Assembly (NCBI GenBank): GCA_039810245.1
Contig: JBDHWQ010000015.1
Location: 1 to 64,000 of the forward strand
DNA: 64,000 nt
Reading direction: 5' to 3'
Source: CALDSL01 sp039810245
GTDB lineage: Bacteria; Chloroflexota; Anaerolineae; Anaerolineales; Anaerolineaceae
Shown: in pieces, positions 8,732-16,438 of the stretch
Numbering within the stretch: the first letter of the stretch is position 1
Layout: every line of letters begins with the position of its first letter
Notes under the pieces: generated by a model
What the model saw: only the letters and a program-made list of their open reading frames with translations
What the model was told of the DNA's origin: nothing
Database searches by the model: none
Program-made: the position numbers and the translations under genes

Positions 8732-8818
8732 AGAACCGGTTCCAGTGCGCTGCGGCGCAGCCCCTTATTGCTTTGATTGTACCCTATTTCGCGCCGCAGG
8801 CACGCCGGTTTGAGGGTC

Positions 8819-9970
8819 TTAGATCGGGCGCATCACCCGGTTAATGCGCAATTGCTTGAACAGCATCTGGCAGCCCTCGGGCAGCGATTCCAGCGCGGCT
8901 TCCTGCCAGGCCTGCACGCCTAACTGCTCGGGGGCGCGGCGTTCATATCCCAGTGAGCGCCACAGGGTATCGAGCTGCGCCAGCGCGGGAGTGGTGAACA
9001 CCAGCGATGCTTCGCTCTGCAGGTCTTTTGAGGCGCGCTCCATCTCGGTGATCAGCTTGGGTAGCGCCTTGTCCACTGGCAGCGCCGGGTCGATGAGGAT
9101 ATCGGTGGTGCGCGCCACCAGGTTTTCCACCTGCCAACCGATCAACCCGGCGGGGGTGTTGCCGGCCTGCAGCAGCAGGAAGGCCTTTTCGCCAAACGCG
9201 GCCATCACATCTTCCGAACGCATCTCGCGCTTCCCCTGGCTCAGACGCGTGATCAGCGCGGCAATTTCCGCCGACTGGCGCGGGCGGGCGCGCACCACGC
9301 GCAGCTCGCCGTCCAGAAGCTTGCCCGTCTGCGCCGGTTTCCCGGCGGGCAGGGCAGGTTCGGCGGTCTGGGGTACCAGCTTTTGCCAGGCGGCCTGCAC
9401 ATGCTTCCAGGTGTCTTCAAAGCTGCCGGTATTCTTAATCACCACCGTAGCCGCGGAGACCTTTTGCTCCTGCGGCGACTGCGCTTCGATGCGCCGGCGC
9501 GCATCCGCCTGGGTCATGCGCCGGTTGCGCACCAGGCGCTCGGCCTGCTGCTGCGGCGGAGCATAGGTAACCCACACGCTGTCGCACTTTTTGGCCAGCC
9601 CCGCTTCCAGCAGTTTGATGGCTTCGATCACCACCACCGGCTGGCTTGAGCGCCGTACCAGGATGTCGGTGGCCTGCTCTACCAGCGGGTGGATAATTTT
9701 TTCCAGCTCGGCCAGCGCCTGCGGGTCAGCAAACACAACCTTCCCCAGCCGCTGGCGGTCAATCTCGCCGTCCGCGCCCACTACCCAACGCCCGAACATT
9801 GCGATTACGGGCTGGTAACCGGGCGCGCCTTTGGCGATGGCGCGGTGCGCCAGGGCGTCGGCGTCAATGCCATACGCGCCCAGGTGCTCCAGCATGCGCC
9901 GCACGACGCTTTTTCCGGTACCGATATTCCCCGTCAACCCAATGACGTATTTCCCAGCCCACTTGCTCAC
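8819..9970 (-). CDS. coaE: Dephospho-CoA kinase fused to a C-terminal acetyltransferase-like domain
   Basis: The N-terminal ~200 residues are CoaE, the last step of coenzyme A synthesis, which phosphorylates dephospho-CoA. The Walker A is GNIGTGKS near the N-terminus, the DADALAHR substrate motif follows, and the lid segment RNRRMTQADARRRI is present. After a linker, residues ~230-383 form a second alpha/beta domain beginning RVVRARPRQSAEI. Its spacing and its LWRSLGYERR end resemble a GNAT N-acetyltransferase, though no clear acetyl-CoA loop (RxxGxG/A) is seen. The GTG start at 9970 is chosen because AAGGAG precedes it by five bases. An ATG 78 bases upstream has no such site. A CoaE of normal size is about 200 residues, so the second domain is an addition. 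Confidence 0.85.
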   Translation of the reverse strand: MSKWAGKYVIGLTGNIGTGKSVVRRMLEHLGAYGIDADALAHRAIAKGAPGYQPVIAMFGRWVVGADGEIDRQRLGKVVFADPQALAELEKIIHPLVEQATDILVRRSSQPVVVIEAIKLLEAGLAKKCDSVWVTYAPPQQQAERLVRNRRMTQADARRRIEAQSPQEQKVSAATVVIKNTGSFEDTWKHVQAAWQKLVPQTAEPALPAGKPAQTGKLLDGELRVVRARPRQSAEIAALITRLSQGKREMRSEDVMAAFGEKAFLLLQAGNTPAGLIGWQVENLVARTTDILIDPALPVDKALPKLITEMERASKDLQSEASLVFTTPALAQLDTLWRSLGYERRAPEQLGVQAWQEAALESLPEGCQMLFKQLRINRVMRPI

Positions 9971-10221
9971 GGTTGCTCCTTGAAGGGTGTGGATCGCAAT
10001 GGCGGCAGCCGCCTTTTCCATTGTAGACGCTGGGGGCGGGGATGTCAAACCTTCGCAGTTTACCCTTTCGTAAGGTCAGATGACCCGGTGAAGCGCAGCG
10101 TGGGATGCAGCGGCGGCTGTGAGAAGTGTTTTCTACGGCGCAAAATACAGCGTAAAAGGCAGTATTCCACTACACTAAGGATGATCGTTCTACACTCCAA
10201 TTCCACCCATGGACGGTACGT

Positions 10222-10593
10222 ATGAACATTCTTCTATGGGCCATCCAGGCTATCCTGGCGGTCAAAAGTGTATCCACGGCTTTCACCCATGCCCTGCGCC
10301 AGGACCAGGGGAAAATGCAGGAAGGCATCCACCGCATGGGTGCCGGGACTCCGGCGCTGCTGGTTGGCGTTTCCGTGCTGCTGCTGGTCGCGGGGGTGGG
10401 GGTAGTCCTGCCGCTCGCGCTGGGCATCCTGCCGGGGCTGACGCCTTTCGCCGCGGCGATGCTGGCGTTCGCCTTCCTGGCGGACCTGCCATTACACCGC
10501 CGCTGCCGCGAGAACCCAAGTCTGATCCCCAGCCTGGTGCTGGCGCTGCTGGCGGCATTCGTGGCCTATGGTCGTTGGGCGCCAGTTCCATAG
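10222..10593 (+). CDS. DoxX-like small membrane protein
   Basis: 123-residue protein with four hydrophobic helices (about residues 2-18, 42-68, 72-90 and 102-118), a layout and length matching the DoxX-like (DoxX_2) family. The biochemical role of these proteins is unknown, and some DoxX relatives affect redox balance. No clear ribosome binding site precedes the ATG. The 251 bases between this gene and coaE (9971-10221) contain no recognisable gene, only a pair of TACACT boxes at 10171 and 10191 that could serve as -10 elements. The DinB gene begins 30 bases downstream on the same strand. Confidence 0.65.
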   Translation: MNILLWAIQAILAVKSVSTAFTHALRQDQGKMQEGIHRMGAGTPALLVGVSVLLLVAGVGVVLPLALGILPGLTPFAAAMLAFAFLADLPLHRRCRENPSLIPSLVLALLAAFVAYGRWAPVP

Positions 10594-10623
10594 TTGAGGT
10601 CTTAATTGAGATTGGAGAATCCG

Positions 10624-11118
10624 ATGGCTGTGAACATAATCGCACAAGTTTTTGAGCATAACCACTGGGCCAACCAGCAAATCATTCAGGCATGCCTTGC
10701 GCTCACCGAAGAGCAGTTGGATGGCGAACCCCATTCCGCAACGCGCGGCAGCATTCGTACCACACTACTGCACCTCGTGCTGTCGCAGGATGCTTACCTG
10801 CAAACGCTGACCCTGCCGGTCGAGGCGCGCACCAAAGAGGAAGTGATGATGTCAACTGCGCTGGCTTCCGAGACGGCCAGCAGCCGGGGCTTGATTGCAC
10901 TGGCACAGCGCGCCGCTGGCCCGGACATCGAAGCAAGCGTGCAGACCAGCAATGGTAATTCCGTTGAGCCGTGGGTGATTCTGCTGCAGGCGATCAACCA
11001 TGCCACCGAACACCGAGAGCAGATCAAAAGCATGTTGACTGCCCTGGGCGTTACCCCGCCAGAGATCGATGGGTGGGATTTTGGCCTGGCGCGCGGCGCG
11101 TTCATTCTCAGCGACTAG
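10624..11118 (+). CDS. DinB-family protein
   Basis: 164-residue four-helix-bundle protein of the DinB/YfiT superfamily. The putative metal-binding histidines are in TTLLHLVLSQDAYLQ and in INHATEHREQI, which correspond to the conserved HxxxH-type end motif. Members are metal-dependent enzymes in thiol (bacillithiol or mycothiol) chemistry or are of unknown role. The ATG at 10624 is preceded by GGAG six bases away and is preferred over the TTG 18 bases upstream. It is followed directly by the tRNA-Phe promoter. Confidence 0.85.
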   Translation: MAVNIIAQVFEHNHWANQQIIQACLALTEEQLDGEPHSATRGSIRTTLLHLVLSQDAYLQTLTLPVEARTKEEVMMSTALASETASSRGLIALAQRAAGPDIEASVQTSNGNSVEPWVILLQAINHATEHREQIKSMLTALGVTPPEIDGWDFGLARGAFILSD

Positions 11119-11144
11119 GCCGGCGACAAAATTTTCAATTATTC

Positions 11145-11173
11145 TTGACATCCGTGGCATGTGCCTGTAGAAT
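11145..11173 (+). promoter_or_regulatory. Promoter of tRNA-Phe
   Basis: Consensus -35 TTGACA (11145-11150), exactly 17 bases, then -10 TAGAAT (11168-11173). Transcription would begin near 11180, where a short perfect inverted repeat ACGTTC-gtaa-GAACGT (11180-11195) forms a hairpin just before the tRNA, possibly a processing signal. Confidence 0.85.
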
Positions 11174-11198
11174 ATGGGCACGTTCGTAAGAACGTCCC

Positions 11199-11271
11199 GC
11201 CGAGATAGCTCAGTTGGTAGAGCACGCGACTGAAAATTGCGGTGTCCTGGGTCCGATCCCCAGTCTCGGCA
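11199..11271 (+). tRNA. tRNA-Phe (GAA)
   Basis: A 73-base cloverleaf with a 7-bp acceptor stem (GCCGAGA/TCTCGGC), D arm GCTC/GAGC, and anticodon stem CGCGA/TTGCG around loop CTGAAAA with anticodon GAA. The variable loop is GTGTC and the T stem is CTGGG/CCCAG. The discriminator is A and the CCA end is not encoded. The T loop reads TCCGATC, so position 55 is C instead of the nearly universal T (pseudouridine). It has its own promoter upstream and a strong terminator four bases downstream. Confidence 0.95.
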
Positions 11272-11274
11272 CAC

Positions 11275-11301
11275 AAAAAGCACCCCACGCGGGTGCTTTT
11301 T
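11275..11301 (+). terminator. Terminator of tRNA-Phe
   Basis: Perfect 11-bp inverted repeat AAAAAGCACCC (11275-11285) / GGGTGCTTTTT (11291-11301) with a five-base loop, ending in a T run and followed by further T-rich sequence. A textbook intrinsic terminator placed directly after the tRNA. Confidence 0.9.
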
Positions 11302-11321
11302 GCTTTTCTGCCTGCGCGTCT

Positions 11322-11329
11322 GGTACAAT
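11322..11329 (+). promoter_or_regulatory. Extended -10 promoter of the G5/3D protein gene
   Basis: TGGTACAAT (TG-n-TACAAT, beginning at 11321) ends nine bases before the ATG at 11339, too close for a conventional leader with a ribosome binding site. None is present, so the mRNA is probably leaderless. A weak TTGCTT lies at 11300-11305, at 18-base spacing. Confidence 0.55.
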
Positions 11330-11338
11330 TCGCGCAGA

Positions 11339-12718
11339 ATGCTGCGCAAACCCAAATTCCTCATCGCACTGGGGGGATTACTCGCCGCCGCCTTGCTGGC
11401 GCTGATGTTTTTATCGCGCACGGTCACGCTGGTTGTGGACGGCCAGCAGCGGGTGCTGCGTACCTTCGCGCTCACCGCCGGCGACGCGCTGCGCGCGGGT
11501 GGGGTGACGCTGCGCGCCGAGGACCGCGTTGACCCGCCACCGCAGACCGTGCTGGCATCCGGCGCGACGATTACCATTGATCGCGCCCGCCCGGTGACTA
11601 TCGTCTACCAGGGCATTCCGTTCTCCATCGTCAGCAGCCTGCGCCAGCCGCGCGCACTGCTCTCTCAGGCCGGCCTGGCGCTCAACGCGGATGACCAGCT
11701 CTACCTCGACGGCCAGCGCGTGCTGCTGGACCAGGAGTTGCCGCCCGGAGAGCAGTACGCGCTGCAGGTACGCCCGGCGGTGATGATTACACTGGTGGAA
11801 GACGGTCAGGAGCGCGTGCTGCGTTCCGCCGCGCCGACCCTGGCGGATGCGCTATGGGAGGCCGGCATTGCCCTGCGCCCCGGCGACCGGCTGGACCCGC
11901 CCGCATCCACCCGGCTGCTGGCCCCGGTGCGCGCCGAGCTGCGTCGCGCCGTGCCGCTGGCCATCCGCGTGGGACAGGTAGTAGTGCACGCGCGCAGCGC
12001 CGCGGGCACCGTTGGGGATGCGCTGGCGGAGGCCGGCATCTCGCTGCAGGGTATGGATGTTTCTGAGCCAAGCGCAGCCGAGCCGCTGCCAGTGGATGGT
12101 CAGATCATCGTCCACCGCGTGCGCGAAGAAGTAGTGCTGGCGCAGACGATCCTTCCGTTCGAAAGCACCTACCAACCGGACGCTGAGACCGACCTGGACA
12201 CGCGCAAGGTGATTGATCCGGGGCAGTATGGGCTGAAGGTGGCGCGCGAGCGCGTGCGTTACCAGGATGGCGCGGAAGTGGCGCGCGAGCAAGAGGCCGA
12301 GTGGGTGGTGAGCGAACCGAAAACCCAGGTGGTGGGGCTGGGCACCCGCCCGGTAGTGCAGACCATGGATACCCCCGACGGGCAGATTGAGTATTACCGC
12401 ACCACGACGGTGTACGCCACGTCGTATTCACCCTGCCGCCAGGGCATGGGGCGCTGTTCGAAGAGCACCGCCAGCGGCACGCCGCTGACCAAGGGCGTGG
12501 TGGCTGTTACGCTGCCCTGGTACCGGCAGTTTGCCGGCCAGCGCATCTACGTGCCCGGCTACGGATTTGGAGTCATCGCCGATACTGGCGGCGGGATTCC
12601 CGGCACGCCGTGGATCGACCTGGGGTATGATGAAGAGGACTTCACCAACTGGCATCAGAACGTGACCATTTACTTCCTCACCCCTGTACCCGCGAGCGTT
12701 CCATGGCGTCTTCCCTAG
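11339..12718 (+). CDS. YabE/Rpf-like cell-wall protein (DUF348 repeats, G5 domain, 3D domain)
   Basis: 459-residue exported protein: an N-terminal membrane helix (about 8-25), then DUF348-type repeats recognisable by TLVVDGQQRVLRTFA and TLVEDGQERVLRSAA, and a G5 domain around residues 285-345. The C-terminal 3D domain (about 365-455) has its aspartate in IADTGGGIPG and ends NVTIYFL. The 3D fold is related to MltA-type lytic transglycosylases, so peptidoglycan cleavage is likely. In Bacillus yabE lies just before rnmV and ksgA. Here ksgA overlaps the 3' end by 16 bases, with no rnmV between. Reading frames extending upstream to 11237 run through the tRNA and its terminator and were discarded. 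Confidence 0.9.
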   Translation: MLRKPKFLIALGGLLAAALLALMFLSRTVTLVVDGQQRVLRTFALTAGDALRAGGVTLRAEDRVDPPPQTVLASGATITIDRARPVTIVYQGIPFSIVSSLRQPRALLSQAGLALNADDQLYLDGQRVLLDQELPPGEQYALQVRPAVMITLVEDGQERVLRSAAPTLADALWEAGIALRPGDRLDPPASTRLLAPVRAELRRAVPLAIRVGQVVVHARSAAGTVGDALAEAGISLQGMDVSEPSAAEPLPVDGQIIVHRVREEVVLAQTILPFESTYQPDAETDLDTRKVIDPGQYGLKVARERVRYQDGAEVAREQEAEWVVSEPKTQVVGLGTRPVVQTMDTPDGQIEYYRTTTVYATSYSPCRQGMGRCSKSTASGTPLTKGVVAVTLPWYRQFAGQRIYVPGYGFGVIADTGGGIPGTPWIDLGYDEEDFTNWHQNVTIYFLTPVPASVPWRLP

Positions 12719-13548
12719 ACCTGCCCCCCTTGAACATCCCCGCGCTGCTGCGTGCGCATGGTTTGCATGCCAAAAAGTCACTGGGGCAGAACTTCCTCAT
12801 CGATCCGGAAGCGTTGGAGCGCATCACGCAGGCGGCCGAGGTGAACCCTGACGATGAGGTGCTGGAAGTTGGCCCCGGTCTGGGCAGCCTGACGCGCCAC
12901 CTGGCGCGCGCCGCGCGGCGCGTGGTGGCGGTGGAGCTGGATGGCACACTGATCCCGGCGCTGCGCGAAGTGCTGGCAGATTTTCAAAACGTCGAAATCG
13001 TGCAGGGCGATATGCTTGAGCTGGACCCGGCGCAGCTCATGCAGCAGCCTGGGTATCTGGTGGTGGCCAATATCCCCTATTACATCACTTCGGCGCTCAT
13101 CCGCCACCTGCTGGAAGCCCCGCGCCTGCCCGCGCGCGTGGTGCTGACCATCCAGCGCGAAGTTGCCGAGCGCATCACCGCCGCGCCGGGCGATTTGAGC
13201 CTGCTGGCGCTCAGCGTGCAGGTCTATGGCGCTCCACGGCGCGTAGCGCACATCCCGGCCGGGGCGTTTTACCCCGCGCCAAATGTCGATTCCGAAGCGG
13301 TGCGCATCGACCTGTACCCGCAGCCGCGCATCCCCACCGCGCAGTTAGACGATTTCTTCACGCTGATCAAAGCCGGCTTTTCGCAGAAGCGCAAAACGCT
13401 GCGCAATGCGCTCTCCGCCGGTCTACGCCGCAGCCCGGCTCAGGCCGAGGTATTGTTGCGCGCCGCCGGGATTGACCCCATGCGCCGCGCGGAGACGGTG
13501 TCAATGGAAGAGTGGGGCGCGCTGGTGGATGTTTTCACGCAGGGGTAG
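12703..13548 (+). CDS. ksgA: 16S rRNA dimethyladenosine transferase KsgA
   Basis: 281-residue SAM-dependent enzyme that dimethylates two adjacent adenosines near the 3' end of 16S rRNA, a late step in 30S maturation. It shows LGQNFLID, the SAM-binding VGPGLGSLT, and the catalytic NIPYYITS motif, followed by the small helical C-terminal domain with FSQKRKTLRNAL. The start overlaps the end of the 3D-protein gene by 16 bases, indicating translational coupling. Length and motifs are normal. A strong hairpin follows the stop. Confidence 0.97.
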   Translation: MASSLDLPPLNIPALLRAHGLHAKKSLGQNFLIDPEALERITQAAEVNPDDEVLEVGPGLGSLTRHLARAARRVVAVELDGTLIPALREVLADFQNVEIVQGDMLELDPAQLMQQPGYLVVANIPYYITSALIRHLLEAPRLPARVVLTIQREVAERITAAPGDLSLLALSVQVYGAPRRVAHIPAGAFYPAPNVDSEAVRIDLYPQPRIPTAQLDDFFTLIKAGFSQKRKTLRNALSAGLRRSPAQAEVLLRAAGIDPMRRAETVSMEEWGALVDVFTQG

Positions 13549-13555
13549 CAAATAT

Positions 13556-13580
13556 TAGCGCGGGGGCTACCCCCGCGCTA
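13556..13580. terminator. GC-rich hairpin between convergent genes
   Basis: Perfect 11-bp stem TAGCGCGGGGG (13556-13566) / CCCCCGCGCTA (13570-13580) with a three-base loop, midway between the stops of ksgA (+) and the glycosyltransferase (-). There is no T run, so it is a bidirectional transcription block or mRNA 3'-end stabiliser, not a classical terminator. Confidence 0.5.
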
Positions 13581-13602
13581 GTATGATTACCCAGATCCGA
13601 TC

Positions 13603-14334
13603 TTATCCCCCGCGGCGCAGGTCGCGGTACATGCCGGCGAGCTGCCACACACGCAGCGCAGCTTCGATCTGGATGCGGAAGTTCATCTTGGACTTGCCCC
13701 AGCGCCGGTCGGCAAAGTAGATCGGTACTTCACAGAAGCGGAAACCCAATTTGTGCGCCACGTATGCCATTTCCACCTGGAACACGTAGCCATTCGAACG
13801 GATGCGGTCCAGCGGCATGGCTTCCAGCGTCGCGCGTTTCCACAGGCGGAAGCCGCCGGTCATATCCATCAGCGGCACGCCGCCCAGGATGGTGCGCGCG
13901 TACAGGTTGCCAAACCCGGAAAGCGCCTTGCGCCAGAAGGGCCAGTGTTCGTCCAGCCGGCCGCCGGGCACATAGCGCGAGCCCAGCGCCATATCGCAGT
14001 TGGCCAGTGCGGCCACCAGCTCGGGGATTTTCTCCACTGGGTGCGAAAAATCAGCGTCCATCTGGCCGATAGCTTCAGCTCCGGCGCGCAGGCAGTCCTG
14101 AAAGCCCTGGATATAGGCCGTGCCCAGCCCCAGCTTGCCGGGGCGGTGCATCACGCGCAGTCGCCCGCCGGTCTCCTGGCTGATCTGGTCCGCGATCCGC
14201 CCGGTGCCATCCTGGCTGTTGTCGTCCACGATTAACAGGCTCAGGTCAGGCAGAGGCAGCGAAAAAATAGCCGATACCAGTTTGGGCAGGTTTTCGGCTT
14301 CATTGTAGGTCGGTATAACAAATGTCGTCTTCAA
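13603..14334 (-). CDS. Polyprenol-phosphate mannosyltransferase-like GT2 glycosyltransferase
   Basis: 243-residue GT-A glycosyltransferase of the dolichyl-phosphate mannose synthase group. N-terminal IPTYNEAENL and VDDNSQDGTG bind the nucleotide-sugar, GQMDADFSHP supplies the metal-binding DAD, and LGSRYVPGG and the late RRWGKSKM stretch are typical of DPM1-like enzymes. There is no C-terminal membrane domain, as in the soluble DPM1 form. It likely transfers a hexose from GDP or UDP to polyprenyl phosphate at the inner membrane face. TTG is the apparent start, preceded by AGGGAACT. It sits 8 bases after the response regulator stop and may be the last gene of that operon. Confidence 0.85.
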   Translation of the reverse strand: MKTTFVIPTYNEAENLPKLVSAIFSLPLPDLSLLIVDDNSQDGTGRIADQISQETGGRLRVMHRPGKLGLGTAYIQGFQDCLRAGAEAIGQMDADFSHPVEKIPELVAALANCDMALGSRYVPGGRLDEHWPFWRKALSGFGNLYARTILGGVPLMDMTGGFRLWKRATLEAMPLDRIRSNGYVFQVEMAYVAHKLGFRFCEVPIYFADRRWGKSKMNFRIQIEAALRVWQLAGMYRDLRRGG

Positions 14335-14342
14335 AGTTCCCT

Positions 14343-15197
14343 CTATCGTGCCAGCCGCTCCAACTCCGCGCGCACCTGGGTGATGCTGCGACTGGGATTG
14401 GGCCCCGGTGTGTAGTCAGCAATCTCTACGGCGAGGCGGTGGTCGCGAAAGAGGTCTGTATCCCGATCTTGATCTCGGTAAAAATATTCGAAGGACTGAG
14501 CCAGGCGCTTGCGGATGGTATCTTTCAAACCACCCATCAAAACGGGCCTTGCAATCAGGATGAAGTCCGTCTGGTCCAGGTGACCGATAAAGCTATCTTG
14601 CGCGATGGTGTCGCGAATACTTTCTTGCAGCATCATCGATATCGCGCGCAGCAGGTCATCCGAAGCGACGAACCCGTACACTTCACGGAACCGCCCTAAG
14701 TTTTTTAATGATATCACGGAAATCGCAAAATCCACGGCTCCCGCGGCCTCGAGGATGCGCTCGTTCACGAGGCTGCCTTCCGGCAGGCCGGTGATCGTGT
14801 TATTGAGCGATACACGACGCGTGCGTTCCAGTGTGTTATTTACGCGCAGCCGCAGCTCCTGGATGTCGAACGGCTTGGTGATGTAATCTTCGGCTTTCAG
14901 CGACAGCCCTTCCAGCCGGTCAGCACGTTCGCGCTTTTCGGTCAGGAAGATGATTGGCAGGTCGCGCGTGCGGCGGTTGGCGCGGATGCGCTTGGCAACT
15001 TCAAACCCATCAATGTCGGGCAGCCGGATGTCGAGGATGATCAGGTCGGGGGGCTGGGACAGGCAGGCGGCCACGCCTTCTTCGCCCCAATTAACCACCG
15101 TCACCTGGAAGCCCTGCATGCGGAAATACGCATCCAGCATTTCAGCAATATCCAGGTCGTCTTCAACAATCAGCAGTCTGGCTTTGACTTCGTTCAC
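14343..15197 (-). CDS. Response regulator with degenerate GGDEF-like output domain
   Basis: 284 residues. The receiver domain (1-125) has the acidic pocket Glu12-Asp14, phosphorylatable Asp56 in LIILDIRLPD and the switch Lys108 in ITKPF. The second half (about 132-260) follows the GGDEF fold order (TGLPEGSLV, GFVASDDLLRAI), but the signature position reads GHLDQTDF instead of GGDEF. Cyclic-di-GMP synthesis is thus not expected. The GTG start is preceded by TAAGGAT. It follows the roadblock and V4R genes with ten or fewer bases between neighbours, suggesting one signalling operon. No histidine kinase is adjacent. Confidence 0.85.
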   Translation of the reverse strand: MNEVKARLLIVEDDLDIAEMLDAYFRMQGFQVTVVNWGEEGVAACLSQPPDLIILDIRLPDIDGFEVAKRIRANRRTRDLPIIFLTEKRERADRLEGLSLKAEDYITKPFDIQELRLRVNNTLERTRRVSLNNTITGLPEGSLVNERILEAAGAVDFAISVISLKNLGRFREVYGFVASDDLLRAISMMLQESIRDTIAQDSFIGHLDQTDFILIARPVLMGGLKDTIRKRLAQSFEYFYRDQDRDTDLFRDHRLAVEIADYTPGPNPSRSITQVRAELERLAR

Positions 15198-15206
15198 GCG
15201 GTATCC

Positions 15207-15839
15207 TTACCCAATCGGTTCTTTGTAAATCACAAAGTCGCAGGTCGGATCCCCCACAGCCACACACTTTGACTCGTTGACGCGGAATTCCATCCCACCC
15301 GAGACCCACTTGAGGCCTTCCTGCAGCAGACCGGCGGCGATGAAGCAATCGGGCTTGTCTGACTTGCGCCCCCAGCACACCGGGCAGCGGTGGATGGTAT
15401 ACAGGAAATGGTCGTCAAATTCCTGCACAGTGCTGATCTGGTCACTCATCGTGCTGAAGATGCGCGCCATGGCCGGCAGGCCGATGCGCAGCTTGGCGTG
15501 CAGTGGCAGCACCTTGAAGGCCAGGTCGCCCGCGCCGGCCAGCGCGCCGAAATTACGCAGCCCGTTCGAGAAGGTAGCGCGCCCGGCACGCAGCGCCAGT
15601 CCCCGCCCGCCGCGCGGACCGTACATTTCTTCCAGCGCGCCAAAGATCGACGAGAACTTGGAAAAATCAAACTGGCGTTCCAGGTTATCGGCGGGGTAAT
15701 TGTCAATCAGATCTGAAGCATTGGCCAGGTTGAGGATAGCATTGACGCCATTTTTGCCCATCACGTCTTCGATGGCATAAATGGCGATGCGCGCGAACTT
15801 ATTTGAATAATAATAACCGCTGGGTTGGATGATCTCCAT
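15207..15839 (-). CDS. V4R (4-vinyl reductase) domain protein
   Basis: 210-residue protein whose last ~90 residues form a V4R domain. HRCPVCWGRKSDKPDCF, GLLQEGLKWVSGG and KCVAVGDPTCDFVI give the conserved cysteines of this small-ligand-binding fold. The N-terminal ~110 residues are helical and family-specific. V4R domains sense hydrocarbons or other small molecules, as in the XylR/DmpR sensors, or assist enzyme assembly. Here the position between a roadblock protein and a response regulator suggests a ligand sensor in the same signalling module. Spacing to both neighbours is 9-14 bases. The ligand cannot be inferred. Confidence 0.8.
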   Translation of the reverse strand: MEIIQPSGYYYSNKFARIAIYAIEDVMGKNGVNAILNLANASDLIDNYPADNLERQFDFSKFSSIFGALEEMYGPRGGRGLALRAGRATFSNGLRNFGALAGAGDLAFKVLPLHAKLRIGLPAMARIFSTMSDQISTVQEFDDHFLYTIHRCPVCWGRKSDKPDCFIAAGLLQEGLKWVSGGMEFRVNESKCVAVGDPTCDFVIYKEPIG

Positions 15840-15853
15840 AATGTCCGCCGCTG

Positions 15854-16225
15854 TTAGATCAGTTTGGTTAGGGCTTCGGCAGCGCGCCGCATGTCGAGGA
15901 AGATCAGCCCCAGCTTGGCCTGCTCACGCGCCAGGGCGGTCAGCACGGCATCTTCGCCGATAGACATGAGCACCACGTACCCATTCTGCCCTTTAATGTA
16001 AACCTGGTCCAGCGAACCGCGGCCCAGTTCGCCGGCGATGCGCTCGCCCAGCGAGAGCATCGCGGCCGACATGGCCGATACGCGGTCTTCTTCTACCCCC
16101 TGCGGGAGTGCGGATGCAATCGTGAGCCCGTCCAGGCTGACAACCGCCGAGGCTTCGATATCAGGTGAAGAAGCTTGAAGCTCACGCAAGCGTTCCACCA
16201 TCAGTTGGGTGCGGGATTTCGTCAA
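15854..16225 (-). CDS. Roadblock/LC7 domain protein
   Basis: 123 residues forming one Roadblock/LC7 fold: DIEASAVVSLDGLTIASALP, SAAMLSLGERIAGELGRG and the closing YIKGQNGYVVLMSIGEDAVLTAL strands are the family pattern. In bacteria such proteins (MglB-like) regulate small Ras-like GTPases or act as dimeric scaffolds. No MglA-type GTPase is in the window. It is the first gene of the roadblock-V4R-response regulator operon, read from a good promoter at 16323-16295. The start is TTG at 16225, preceded by GAAGGAG at seven bases. Confidence 0.85.
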   Translation of the reverse strand: MTKSRTQLMVERLRELQASSPDIEASAVVSLDGLTIASALPQGVEEDRVSAMSAAMLSLGERIAGELGRGSLDQVYIKGQNGYVVLMSIGEDAVLTALAREQAKLGLIFLDMRRAAEALTKLI

Positions 16226-16294
16226 GGCTGCACTCCTTCATGTGGGATGATCGTTTTAGATGCTGTGGGAAAGGGTTTACCCGAACCTCGTTCT

Positions 16295-16323
16295 AATTTA
16301 GCACGCCCCCTATGGAGTGTCAA
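16295..16323 (-). promoter_or_regulatory. Promoter of the roadblock/V4R/response-regulator operon
   Basis: On the minus strand consensus TTGACA (16323-16318), 17 bases, then TAAATT (16300-16295). The transcript would start about 60 bases before the roadblock TTG start codon. Confidence 0.65.
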
Positions 16324-16399
16324 GCCAACCCACCGCCGTTTGGACGCCTGGGGGGCAACTGTAAAGAGATTGATAAGTGGCCGGCGCTTACTGATGCTC

Positions 16400-16408
16400 T
16401 GCTATAAT
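16400..16408 (+). promoter_or_regulatory. Extended -10 promoter of the NMT1-type ABC importer operon
   Basis: TGCTATAAT (TG at 16400-16401, TATAAT 16403-16408) is a perfect extended -10 box. The ATG at 16439 follows after a ~25-base leader containing GAGGAGG. No good -35 element is seen and no riboswitch-sized leader exists. Confidence 0.65.
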
Positions 16409-16438
16409 GGCGAAGATACCATGAGACGAGGAGGGTTT

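Noticed and set aside
11237..11338. Upstream extension of the G5/3D protein
   Set aside because: It would read through the tRNA-Phe and its terminator. The signal peptide begins at 11339 behind an extended -10 box.
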